From contig CAXXFJ010000044.1 in NCBI GenBank assembly GCA_963677415.2, forward strand, positions 62,001 through 126,000: a stretch of DNA of 64,000 nt, written 5' to 3'. Positions 1-7,025 of this stretch are shown one piece after another (the stretch's first letter is position 1; each line of letters begins with the position of its first letter). The notes beneath the pieces were generated by a model. The model did no database searches. It was not told the origin of the DNA and worked only from the letters and a program-made list of their open reading frames with translations. The position numbers and the translations under genes were made by a program. This DNA is from JAQUTK01 sp963677415. Lineage in GTDB: Bacteria; Bacteroidota; Bacteroidia; Bacteroidales; JAQUTK01.

Positions 1-101
1 TCACTATATATTGTTGATTAGCAAGGTAAAGGATGCTTATACTCCGAAACAAATTCGTTGTATTTAGAGATGAGAGCTCCTTCATGTGGCTCGCAGTGAG
101 T
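1..101. other. Window edge, no gene recognised
   Basis: This AT-rich stretch lies downstream of the leftward hypothetical gene. I see no convincing open frame or RNA. The neighbouring gene outside the window cannot be inferred. Confidence 0.4.
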
Positions 102-773
102 CTATATGTAAAAATTGGAACATAGCATTTGTGCCTTTGTGGGTTGATACTCTTCCTGCATCTCTTTACGTATCTTATTGCTAAGATTGAACGTCTCAAT
201 CTGTTCTCCTTTGAGCATCTCATAAGTGATAAAGGTGCGGAAGATAAAGTTGAGACCGTCGGGAGTTTGTCCGAGGCTGACTCCGTCTGTTGTGGAGGCG
301 CAAATCTCTTCTTTATAGATACTACCTGTTTCACAAGGCTTTCTAACGACCCTGTAGTCTTTGTTTTCGCTGAAATAGTATTCGACTAGTTCCAGTCCAT
401 TGAGGTTGACATTGTGCCGTTCACGGTATCTGGAGAAGAAATGGGGAGAGTACATGTGGATGTAGCTGTTTTGTCCATCAAAGGAGAAGGAGGGGCGTAA
501 AATAAAATGGCCCCAGCTGCTTTCCATGATGCAGTAGGCGTAAATCTTTCGATCGTGCAATTTGCTGCGGCTGTATACTTTTACGGTGATGACCCATTTG
601 TTGTTGTTACGGGTAGTGTAATGGATTGTATTGAAAGAAAAAGGGAAAACGGTACGTCTTAAAATCTCTTTATTAATCTTCGTCTCACTTTTTCGTATGC
701 GATCAAGTACTTCACAGTAGTCTTCGTTGATTTGTGTGACTATATCCGGGTAATTCATGTTGGGTAGAATCAT
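102..773 (-). CDS. Hypothetical protein, 223 aa
   Basis: I do not recognise this protein. It has no signal peptide, no membrane segment and no obvious catalytic motif. It is rich in aromatic and basic residues; the middle (about residues 60-130) reads like beta-strand-rich sequence, followed by a short Tyr/Arg-rich stretch. It lies leftward, downstream of the initiator tRNA, but a hairpin at 801-840 separates the two, so it is probably transcribed on its own. No good TAnnTTTG box is visible in the 27 bases between that hairpin and the start. The start is the only sensible ATG at this end. The uninterrupted frame and normal codon use make it a real gene, but no function is proposed. Confidence 0.7.
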   Translation of the reverse strand: MILPNMNYPDIVTQINEDYCEVLDRIRKSETKINKEILRRTVFPFSFNTIHYTTRNNNKWVITVKVYSRSKLHDRKIYAYCIMESSWGHFILRPSFSFDGQNSYIHMYSPHFFSRYRERHNVNLNGLELVEYYFSENKDYRVVRKPCETGSIYKEEICASTTDGVSLGQTPDGLNFIFRTFITYEMLKGEQIETFNLSNKIRKEMQEEYQPTKAQMLCSNFYI

Positions 774-800
774 ATTTGTGTGTTGGTATTTGATTTAAAG

Positions 801-840
801 AAAGATCGCTCACACATCATTCAGATGTATAAGCGATCTT
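801..840 (-). terminator. Hairpin terminator after tRNA-fMet
   Basis: AAGATCGCT pairs with AGCGATCTT, and the stem extends imperfectly inward (CACACATC with GATGTATA). On the minus strand it is followed by TTTCTTTAAAT. It sits directly 3' of the leftward tRNA gene. Confidence 0.65.
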
Positions 841-843
841 GTG

Positions 844-916
<73 letters not shown>

Positions 917-927
917 ATATTGTGGTG

Positions 928-935
928 CAAAGGTA
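928..935 (-). promoter_or_regulatory. -7 box TACCTTTG for tRNA-fMet
   Basis: This exact match to the Bacteroidales TAnnTTTG element sits 12 nt upstream of the mature tRNA 5' end, which fits a very short pre-tRNA leader. Confidence 0.65.
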
Positions 936-1039
936 CGGAAAATATGTTACAAAGCAAGTTTTCAATAAGAAAAATCCTATTAAACAGCTTTTCTTGCACA
1001 TTTTGTAAATATGGAAGGGTGAAATCGCTAAGTTTTTTA

Positions 1040-1047
1040 TACTTTTG
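1040..1047 (+). promoter_or_regulatory. -7 box TACTTTTG for the TetR-fabG unit
   Basis: Match to TAnnTTTG about 17 nt before the GTG and 26 nt before the ATG of the TetR gene. The expected start of transcription is near 1054. Confidence 0.55.
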
Positions 1048-1063
1048 CCCATTATTATAGATA

Positions 1064-1672
1064 GTGTGCAATATGGCTGTTTCTAAAACACGTGATTTGT
1101 TGGTCGATGTAGCCCGGCGGTTATTCGCTCAGGAGGGCGTTGATAAGACGACGATGAATGATATTGCTGTGGCTTCGCATAAAGGACGCCGTACTCTTTA
1201 TACCTATTTCAAGAATAAGGATGAGATTTATTATGCGATAGTCGAGAGCGAACTTGAGATGCTTAGCCAGACTTTGTGGCAAGTAGTCAGTAGGCCGATG
1301 CCATCGGAAGAGAAGCTTACTCTTTATATTTATACACGATTGGAAGCTATTAAGGATGTGGTAGCGCGTAATGGAACATTGAAAGCTGAATTTTTTAATG
1401 ATATATCTCAAGTGGAAAGTGTGCGTCGTAGCTTTGACCGCGCAGAGGTCAAAGCTATAGAGACAATGCTTAAAGAGGGTATAGCAAATGGAGTATTTAG
1501 TATTCTGAGTGTTCCGATGACTGCCTCAATTATACACAATTCACTCAAAGGATTGGAAGTTCCCTACATCAGAGAGAGTGTCGGTCAGCGTACCACTAAC
1601 CTCGAGATTCGCAAACAGGTAGTTATGGACTTTTTATTTAATGGTATACGCAAAAAGGGGAAATCATATTAA
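1064..1672 (+). CDS. TetR/AcrR-family transcriptional regulator
   Basis: The N-terminal ~60 residues form a TetR helix-turn-helix: a first helix rich in A/R/L/F (ARRLFAQEG), then TTMNDIA, then the recognition helix GRRTLYTYFKNKDEI. The remaining ~140 residues form a helical ligand and dimer domain without recognisable specificity. At about 200 aa it has the usual family length. Two starts are possible: GTG at 1064 or ATG at 1073, and the latter gives the more normal N terminus MAVSKTR. It is 24 nt upstream of a fabG gene in the same direction, so it may control that gene or fatty-acid synthesis more widely; this is inference from position only. Confidence 0.9.
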   Translation: MCNMAVSKTRDLLVDVARRLFAQEGVDKTTMNDIAVASHKGRRTLYTYFKNKDEIYYAIVESELEMLSQTLWQVVSRPMPSEEKLTLYIYTRLEAIKDVVARNGTLKAEFFNDISQVESVRRSFDRAEVKAIETMLKEGIANGVFSILSVPMTASIIHNSLKGLEVPYIRESVGQRTTNLEIRKQVVMDFLFNGIRKKGKSY

Positions 1673-1696
1673 TATGTATCATAAACAGATTTTAAA

Positions 1697-2443
1697 ATGA
1701 AATTATTAGAAGGAAAAGTAGCCCTGATTACAGGTGCTGCCCGTGGAATTGGGAAAGCTATAGCTTTAAAATATGCACAAGAAGGTGCGAATATCGCTTT
1801 TACTGATCTTGTCATTGATGAGAATGCGAAAGCAACCGAAGCAGAGATTGCTGCTTATGGTTTAACAGGTAAGGGATATGCGTCTAATGCCGCTAACTTT
1901 GAAGATACGCATGCTGTGATAGCTGAGATCTTGAAAGATTTTGGTAAGATTGACATTCTGGTAAACAATGCAGGTATCACACGCGACACGCTGATGATGC
2001 GTATGACCGAACAGCAATGGGACAGTGTGATTACTGTCAACCTCAAATCAGCTTTCAATTTCATTCATGCGCTGACTCCGGTGATGATGAAACAGAGAAG
2101 TGGATCTATCATAAATATGAGTTCGGTGGTGGGTGTCTCAGGAAATGCCGGACAGTGTAACTATTCTGCTTCTAAAGCAGGATTGATCGGTCTGACGAAA
2201 TCTATCGCTAAAGAGATGGGTTCGCGTGGTGTTCGTGCCAATGCGATTGCACCGGGATTTATTATCACTGACATGACAGCCGCTCTTACCGAAGAGGTAA
2301 AAGAGCAATGGGCGAAGAGTATTCCACTACGTCGTGGAGGTACACCGGAAGATGTGGCCAATGTAGCTCTCTTCCTGGCATCAGACCTTTCTTCGTATGT
2401 AAGTGGTCAGGTGATTCACTGCTGTGGCGGAATGAATATGTAA
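1697..2443 (+). CDS. fabG: 3-oxoacyl-[acyl-carrier-protein] reductase
   Basis: This is a classical short-chain dehydrogenase/reductase of 248 aa, the normal FabG length. The Rossmann cofactor motif GAARGIG is at residues 13-19, NNAG at 90-93, and the catalytic residues are Ser143, Tyr156 (YSASK) and Lys160. It reduces 3-oxoacyl-ACP to 3-hydroxyacyl-ACP with NADPH in the cytosol during fatty-acid elongation. It is probably co-transcribed with the TetR gene upstream and ends at a strong terminator starting 16 nt after the stop. Other SDR substrates are possible, but overall similarity to FabG is high along the whole length. Confidence 0.93.
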   Translation: MKLLEGKVALITGAARGIGKAIALKYAQEGANIAFTDLVIDENAKATEAEIAAYGLTGKGYASNAANFEDTHAVIAEILKDFGKIDILVNNAGITRDTLMMRMTEQQWDSVITVNLKSAFNFIHALTPVMMKQRSGSIINMSSVVGVSGNAGQCNYSASKAGLIGLTKSIAKEMGSRGVRANAIAPGFIITDMTAALTEEVKEQWAKSIPLRRGGTPEDVANVALFLASDLSSYVSGQVIHCCGGMNM

Positions 2444-2458
2444 TAAAACAATGAAGTG

Positions 2459-2487
2459 GAGGCGGAGCAACATCCGCCTCTCTTTTT
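2459..2487 (+). terminator. Rho-independent terminator after fabG
   Basis: There is a perfect 8-bp stem, GAGGCGGA / TCCGCCTC (2459-2466 and 2473-2480), with a 6-nt loop, followed by TCTTTTT. It overlaps the GTG that would give the longest version of the next gene, so that start is not used. Confidence 0.85.
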
Positions 2488-2497
2488 CAGTGAGTAT

Positions 2498-3181
2498 ATG
2501 GAAGTAATATTTGAAGATAATCACATCATTGCAGTAAATAAGAGCTGCTCGGAAATTGTGCAGGGTGACAAGACCGGCGATACTCCTCTGTCTGAAATAG
2601 TGAAGGAGTGGATCAAGGAGAAGTACAACAAGCCAGGCAATGTTTTTGTAGGTGTGACTCATCGTCTGGATCGCCCGGTGACAGGCGTGGTGCTGTTTGC
2701 CAAGACAAGCAAGGCACTCACAAGGCTCAATGAGATGTTTAAAGGGTCGGATATGCACAAGACCTATTGGGCAATCTCCAAGAATATGCCTCCTTTTCCC
2801 GAAGATAAGTTGATGCACTACCTCGTGCGCAATGAGAAACAAAATAAGTCGTATGCGTATGATAAGGAAGTGCCAAACTCCAAAAAGGCGGTGCTGGATT
2901 ATAAGGTGCTTTGTCATTCAGAAAATTACAATCTGATAGAAGTACATCTGCATACGGGTCGTCATCATCAGATCCGGTGTCAGCTTGCCAAAGTCGGCTG
3001 TTCCATCAAGGGAGACTTGAAATATGGAGCCGACCGTTCCAATCCTGATGGTGGCATTTCACTGCATGCACGCAGTATATCATTTGTGCACCCTGTGTCC
3101 AAAGAGCAGATCTTGATTGTTGCCCCCGTGCCGGATGAGTCCATCTGGCACTATTTCGAACAGACCGTGACCGGAAAGTAA
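2498..3181 (+). CDS. RluA-family 23S rRNA/tRNA pseudouridine synthase
   Basis: This protein isomerises uridine to pseudouridine in structured RNA. The catalytic signature HRLDRPVTG, containing the essential Asp, is near residues 56-64, and the later RHHQIRCQLA motif is typical of RluA/RluD-type enzymes. There is no S4 domain, so it resembles the short RluA-like group rather than RluD. I place the start at ATG 2498 (MEVIFEDN) because the upstream GTG at 2456 lies in the fabG terminator. That gives about 227 aa. The exact target nucleotide cannot be told from the sequence. It converges with the HAD gene. Confidence 0.88.
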   Translation: MEVIFEDNHIIAVNKSCSEIVQGDKTGDTPLSEIVKEWIKEKYNKPGNVFVGVTHRLDRPVTGVVLFAKTSKALTRLNEMFKGSDMHKTYWAISKNMPPFPEDKLMHYLVRNEKQNKSYAYDKEVPNSKKAVLDYKVLCHSENYNLIEVHLHTGRHHQIRCQLAKVGCSIKGDLKYGADRSNPDGGISLHARSISFVHPVSKEQILIVAPVPDESIWHYFEQTVTGK

Positions 3182-3195
3182 TTACCCCGATTAGA

Positions 3196-3879
3196 TTAAA
3201 AGAGTGATTCCCACTTATCTGACAGTTCGCTCAGTGAGTGGAAGAGCATGCTTGCACCTGCATCAAGGAGCACCTGGTCGGGAAGGGGACCGGTGTTGAC
3301 TGCCACTGTAAATACTCCTGCCGCACAAGCTGCTTGAATGCCTAGTGGCGCATTTTCAATGACTATCGCTTCCTCAGCACTGACATTTAGTTTGCTCAGC
3401 CCTTTGAGATAGGGTTCCGGATTGGGCTTGCCGTGCTTGACATCAAATGCTGTGACCAGTAACTCCTTTTGAAACATTCCGGGAAAGTCTGTATTCAGTT
3501 TACCGAGTAATGAACCCTGTCCTGAACCGGTAACAATCGTTGCTGCCAATCTCCTCTCTTTCACCTTGGCAAACAGATCCCTGATGCCCGGCATGATTTC
3601 AGCTTTTGGTCTGGCAGCAAACAATCCGCATTTCAGCTTATACATCTCCTCCAATTCCTCTTTTATAGCCTTACGACCTCTTTGTTCGGCAAAGACCATT
3701 TGTATCGAACTCTCTCCTGTGCGTCCTTCTTGCATGTAAGCCCATGATTCAGGAATCACAAGTCCGAAGGCATTAAACGTCTCAACCCAGGAAATAACAT
3801 GATTGGGCATGGAGTTATAAATCACTCCGTCCATGTCAAACATGACCGCTTTTAGTTTGTCGGGGAACTTATTTTTCAT
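3196..3879 (-). CDS. HAD-superfamily hydrolase, beta-phosphoglucomutase-like
   Basis: The HAD motifs are all present: motif I FDMDGVIYNSM with the two catalytic Asp, motif II TGSG, motif III lysine in HGKPNPEPYL, and motif IV IENAPLGIQAA. Motif IV carries Glu-Asn where Glu-Asp is more usual. An all-helical C1 cap lies between motifs I and II, as in phosphoglycolate phosphatase and beta-phosphoglucomutase relatives. The substrate is unknown, probably a small phosphosugar. Longer starts at 3894 or 3921 exist, but the -7 box at 3904-3911 lies inside the longest one, so ATG 3879 (MKNKFPDK) is preferred. It is divergent from the PatB-like gene. Confidence 0.85.
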   Translation of the reverse strand: MKNKFPDKLKAVMFDMDGVIYNSMPNHVISWVETFNAFGLVIPESWAYMQEGRTGESSIQMVFAEQRGRKAIKEELEEMYKLKCGLFAARPKAEIMPGIRDLFAKVKERRLAATIVTGSGQGSLLGKLNTDFPGMFQKELLVTAFDVKHGKPNPEPYLKGLSKLNVSAEEAIVIENAPLGIQAACAAGVFTVAVNTGPLPDQVLLDAGASMLFHSLSELSDKWESLF

Positions 3880-3903
3880 CTTATTTTCTCTCATATTCGG
3901 GCG

Positions 3904-3911
3904 CAAAGGTA
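3904..3911 (-). promoter_or_regulatory. -7 box TACCTTTG for the HAD gene
   Basis: Exact TAnnTTTG match on the minus strand, 25 nt before the chosen ATG. With the box at 3923-3930 it forms a compact divergent promoter pair. Confidence 0.6.
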
Positions 3912-3922
3912 CAAAAAACAAT

Positions 3923-3930
3923 TATCTTTG
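3923..3930 (+). promoter_or_regulatory. -7 box TATCTTTG for the PatB/MalY gene
   Basis: Exact match on the plus strand, 23 nt before the ATG at 3954. Confidence 0.6.
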
Positions 3931-3953
3931 CCCGATAAACTAATGAATACCAG

Positions 3954-5135
3954 ATGAAACGTTATGATTTTGACGAACTGATTGATCGTCGTGGCACAAA
4001 TTGCATCAAGATTGATGGGATGAAAAAAGCGTATGGAGTAGAGGATGCCGTGTCAATGTGGGTAGCAGATATGGACTTTCGTACCCCTGACTTTGTGATG
4101 GAAGCTATCCGCCAAAGATGCACGCATGAGATACTCGGTTATACATTTCCCTCTGACGGCTATTTTCAATCCATTGTTGATTGGGTGAGAAAGCGTCATC
4201 ATTGGAAGATTGAGAAAGAGCATGTCACATTCCTTCCGGGTATAGTGCCCGGACTGGCACATTGTTTGAATGCTTTTACCAAACCTGGAGACAAGGTGCT
4301 TATTCACACACCGGTCTATATGCCTTTCCACTGGATACCGGATAACCTCCATCGGGTAGTTATTGCTAGTAATCTGGTTATAGAGGAGGGGCTTTATGTC
4401 ATGGACTTTGCATCCATGGAAAAGGAATTTAGTGAAGGATGTAAGGTGATGATTCTTTGTAATCCTCACAATCCGGGTGGAAGAGTATGGAGTGCAGATG
4501 AACTCAAGAAGTTGTCTGCTCTCTGTGAGATGTATAGTGTCCTAGTCATATCGGATGAGATTCACGCAGATCTGACTCTTAATGGATCCGTACATACTCC
4601 TTTTGCTTCGCTTTCTGAGTATGCTTTTCTTCACACAATCACGCTGATGGCTCCCAGCAAGACATTCAACATCGCCGGTTTGGCAACGTCCTATTCTGTG
4701 ATTGGCGATCCTGCTTTGCGCTCTCATTTTGTCAGCTATTTACATGCCTCGGAACTCGATAAAGGCACTATCTTTGCGTATCTTGCAGCTCAGGCAGCTT
4801 ATGAAAACGGTGCAGATTGGGTCGGACAACTTACGGACTATGTATGGGGCAATGTCACTTTGGTACGGGATTTCCTTTCTTTACATATACCGGCTATTCA
4901 TCCGATGATCCCTGAAGCTACCTATATGGTGTGGCTCGACTGCCGTGAATTGGGAATGAGTCAGAAAGAATTACGCCATTTCTTTTATCATGAGGCAGGA
5001 GTAGTCATGAATGATGGTACAGCTTTTGGTCCCGGAGGAGAAGGGTTTATGAGAATGAATCTTGCTACTCCCCGCAGCAATGTGGTCAAGGCGTTGGAAG
5101 GGATAAAAAGCGCTTTTGATAAGTTGCGGGAATAG
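3954..5135 (+). CDS. PatB/MalY-family PLP aminotransferase (putative C-S lyase)
   Basis: This is a fold-type I PLP enzyme of 393 aa, the usual length for MalY/PatB. The N terminus (NCIKIDGMKKAYG then MWVADMDF) is characteristic of the family. The PLP-binding region shows NPHNPGGRVW, SDEIHADL and the Schiff-base lysine in APSKTFNIAGL. Family members cleave cystathionine or other cysteine S-conjugates to a thiol, pyruvate and ammonia. It probably acts in the cytosol in sulfur amino-acid metabolism. It has its own -7 box and is followed by another promoter, so it is likely monocistronic. Confidence 0.9.
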   Translation: MKRYDFDELIDRRGTNCIKIDGMKKAYGVEDAVSMWVADMDFRTPDFVMEAIRQRCTHEILGYTFPSDGYFQSIVDWVRKRHHWKIEKEHVTFLPGIVPGLAHCLNAFTKPGDKVLIHTPVYMPFHWIPDNLHRVVIASNLVIEEGLYVMDFASMEKEFSEGCKVMILCNPHNPGGRVWSADELKKLSALCEMYSVLVISDEIHADLTLNGSVHTPFASLSEYAFLHTITLMAPSKTFNIAGLATSYSVIGDPALRSHFVSYLHASELDKGTIFAYLAAQAAYENGADWVGQLTDYVWGNVTLVRDFLSLHIPAIHPMIPEATYMVWLDCRELGMSQKELRHFFYHEAGVVMNDGTAFGPGGEGFMRMNLATPRSNVVKALEGIKSAFDKLRE

Positions 5136-5154
5136 AAATGTCAAAAAAACAACG

Positions 5155-5162
5155 TATCTTTG
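5155..5162 (+). promoter_or_regulatory. -7 box TATCTTTG for the slyD-aroC unit
   Basis: Exact match, 28 nt before the ATG of the FKBP gene. Confidence 0.6.
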
Positions 5163-5190
5163 TCCCATTACTCAATAATTTCAAGAATAT

Positions 5191-5772
5191 ATGAAAATCG
5201 AATTAGGAAAATTTGTTGCTGTAGCATATGATTTGTATAGTGCAGAACTCGACGAAAACGGCGAACAAGAAATGTTGGAGCAGGCTCCTGAAGATAAACC
5301 GTTTTCATTTATCTTTGGTACTCAACAAGTACTGGATGCTTTCGAAACAGAGTTGATTGGAAAGAAAGCAGGAGAAGCTTTTGACTTCGAGCTCACGCCG
5401 GATATGGCTTACGGAGACTATGAGGATACTCGTATTGTAGATGTACCAAAGAAAGCTTTTGAGGTGGATGGTGAATTTGATGAAAATACTGTTTATCCCA
5501 ACGCTGTATTGCCAATGATGGATAGTGAAGGCAATCATATGTATGGCTCTGTAGTTGATATCACGTCAGATATGGTGAAGATGGATTTTAACCATCCTTT
5601 TGCAGGGGAGACGTTGCATTTCTCAGGAAAAGTGCTCGAAGTGCGTGATGCTACTCTTGAAGAACTAAATCCTAAAGAAGGATGTGGCGGAGGCTGCAGT
5701 TGTGGCTGTGACGATGACGCTGAAGGCGGTTGTGGTAGCGGCAGTTGTGGCTGTTCTTCTTCTTGTCACTAA
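5191..5772 (+). CDS. SlyD-like FKBP-type peptidyl-prolyl isomerase
   Basis: This is a 193-aa FKBP with the SlyD domain order: an N-terminal half-FKBP (FIFGTQQVLDAFETELIGKKAGE), an inserted chaperone flap (about residues 70-125), and the returning FKBP strand (VDITSDMVKMDFNHPFAGETLHFSGKVLEV). The C-terminal ~28 residues are extremely Cys/Gly-rich and end in His, a metal-binding tail like that of E. coli SlyD, which binds nickel. It probably assists folding and metal delivery in the cytosol. It lies 12 nt upstream of aroC and likely shares its transcript. Confidence 0.9.
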   Translation: MKIELGKFVAVAYDLYSAELDENGEQEMLEQAPEDKPFSFIFGTQQVLDAFETELIGKKAGEAFDFELTPDMAYGDYEDTRIVDVPKKAFEVDGEFDENTVYPNAVLPMMDSEGNHMYGSVVDITSDMVKMDFNHPFAGETLHFSGKVLEVRDATLEELNPKEGCGGGCSCGCDDDAEGGCGSGSCGCSSSCH

Positions 5773-5784
5773 TAATTATTTATA

Positions 5785-6852
5785 ATGTCAAACACGTTTG
5801 GAACGATATTCAGACTTACCTCTTTTGGTGAGTCGCATGGCATCGGAATAGGTGGGGTGATCGATGGTTGCCCTTCGGGTATCTTATTGGATACTGAGTT
5901 CGTGCAGTCTGAGTTGAACCGCCGAAAACCCGGCCAATCCAAAATCACTACCAACCGTGAAGAACAGGATCTGGTTGAGTTTTATTCCGGAATTTTTGAG
6001 GGGAAGACGACCGGTACTCCTATCGGCTTTCTAGTGCGTAATGCAGATCAACATTCCAATGACTATAATAATCTGAGAGATATTTATCGTCCTTCACACG
6101 CCGACTATACGTATGACAGCAAATATGGTGTACGTGATTATAAGGGGGGAGGGCGTTCTTCTGCCCGTGAGACTATTGCCCGCGTAATAGCAGGAGCTGT
6201 GGCAAAGCTTGCACTGAAGCAACTTGGTATTAGTATCACGGCATATACTTCTCAAGTGGGTCCGATTTGTGTGGAGCAACCTTACACAGCCCTTGATCTG
6301 ACACAGACTGAAAGTAATATCGTCCGTTGTCCGGATCAGGATACTGCGGAGAAGATGATTGAACTAATCAAGGAGATAAAGAAAGCGGGAGACACAATAG
6401 GTGGAGTCATTACTTGTGTGGCACATGGTGTTCCGGTTGGGCTCGGCGAACCGGTATTCGGGAAGTTGCATGCTGCATTGGGTCAGGCGATGCTGAGTAT
6501 TAATGCGGTGAAAGGATTTGAATATGGTATGGGCTTTAATGTCTCCATGCGTGGTTCTCAGGCCAATGACCTTTTCTATATGAAAGAGGGCAAGGTGCAT
6601 ACTCATACCAATCGTTCCGGAGGGATCCAAGGAGGTATTTCCAATGGTGAAGATATTTATTTCCGGGTTGCCTTCAAGCCGGTTGCTTCGATTCTTATTC
6701 CGCAAAAGACAATCAATAAAGAGGGTGAAGAGTGCGATCTGCAGATTCGCGGTCGACATGATCCGTGTGTGTTGCCTCGTGCTGTACCAATTGTGGAGGC
6801 TATGACGGCAATGACCCTACTGGATTATTACTTGCTTAGTAAAGCGCATTAA
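5785..6852 (+). CDS. aroC: Chorismate synthase
   Basis: This enzyme converts 5-enolpyruvylshikimate-3-phosphate to chorismate using reduced FMN, the last common step of aromatic amino-acid synthesis. The N-terminal signature FRLTSFGESHG with the catalytic His, the PSHADYTY motif, the GGGRSSARETIARV block and the RGRHDPCVLPRAVPIVEA segment near the C terminus are all intact. At 355 aa it has the standard length. It follows the FKBP gene by 12 nt with no promoter between. Paired hairpins follow at 6880-6942. Confidence 0.97.
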   Translation: MSNTFGTIFRLTSFGESHGIGIGGVIDGCPSGILLDTEFVQSELNRRKPGQSKITTNREEQDLVEFYSGIFEGKTTGTPIGFLVRNADQHSNDYNNLRDIYRPSHADYTYDSKYGVRDYKGGGRSSARETIARVIAGAVAKLALKQLGISITAYTSQVGPICVEQPYTALDLTQTESNIVRCPDQDTAEKMIELIKEIKKAGDTIGGVITCVAHGVPVGLGEPVFGKLHAALGQAMLSINAVKGFEYGMGFNVSMRGSQANDLFYMKEGKVHTHTNRSGGIQGGISNGEDIYFRVAFKPVASILIPQKTINKEGEECDLQIRGRHDPCVLPRAVPIVEAMTAMTLLDYYLLSKAH

Positions 6853-6879
6853 ATAGTAGAAAGCTTTGATATAGGAAGT

Positions 6880-6942
6880 GCCCCTCCCTGTTATATATAA
6901 CATCGGAGGGGCTCTTCATGTTTGAATTACTTCATGAAGAGC
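6880..6942 (+). terminator. Two overlapping hairpins between aroC and the nucleoside kinase
   Basis: The first hairpin is GCCCCTCC (6880-6887) with GGAGGGGC (6905-6912). The second is CTCTTCATG (6912-6920) with CATGAAGAG (6934-6942). They share base 6912. No long T-run follows the first, so it may be a weak terminator or part of a leader structure for the next gene. Confidence 0.5.
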
Positions 6943-7025
6943 GGGCTTTAATACTCTCTCTACTAAAATAGAAGCGTTCTAAAGTGATCAGGATGGAATA
7001 AAGTTGTATATTAGTGCCCTAAATC

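Noticed and set aside
2456..2497. Upstream GTG extension of the pseudouridine synthase
   Set aside because: The GTG and following codons form the stem of the fabG terminator; ATG 2498 starts the conserved sequence.
2381..2917. Leftward frame of 178 codons opposite the pseudouridine synthase gene
   Set aside because: It is antisense to the conserved RluA-type gene and crosses the fabG terminator.
5680..5770. Cys/Gly-rich end of the FKBP as an assembly or frameshift artefact
   Set aside because: Metal-binding Cys/His tails are normal for SlyD proteins and the frame continues cleanly to a stop.
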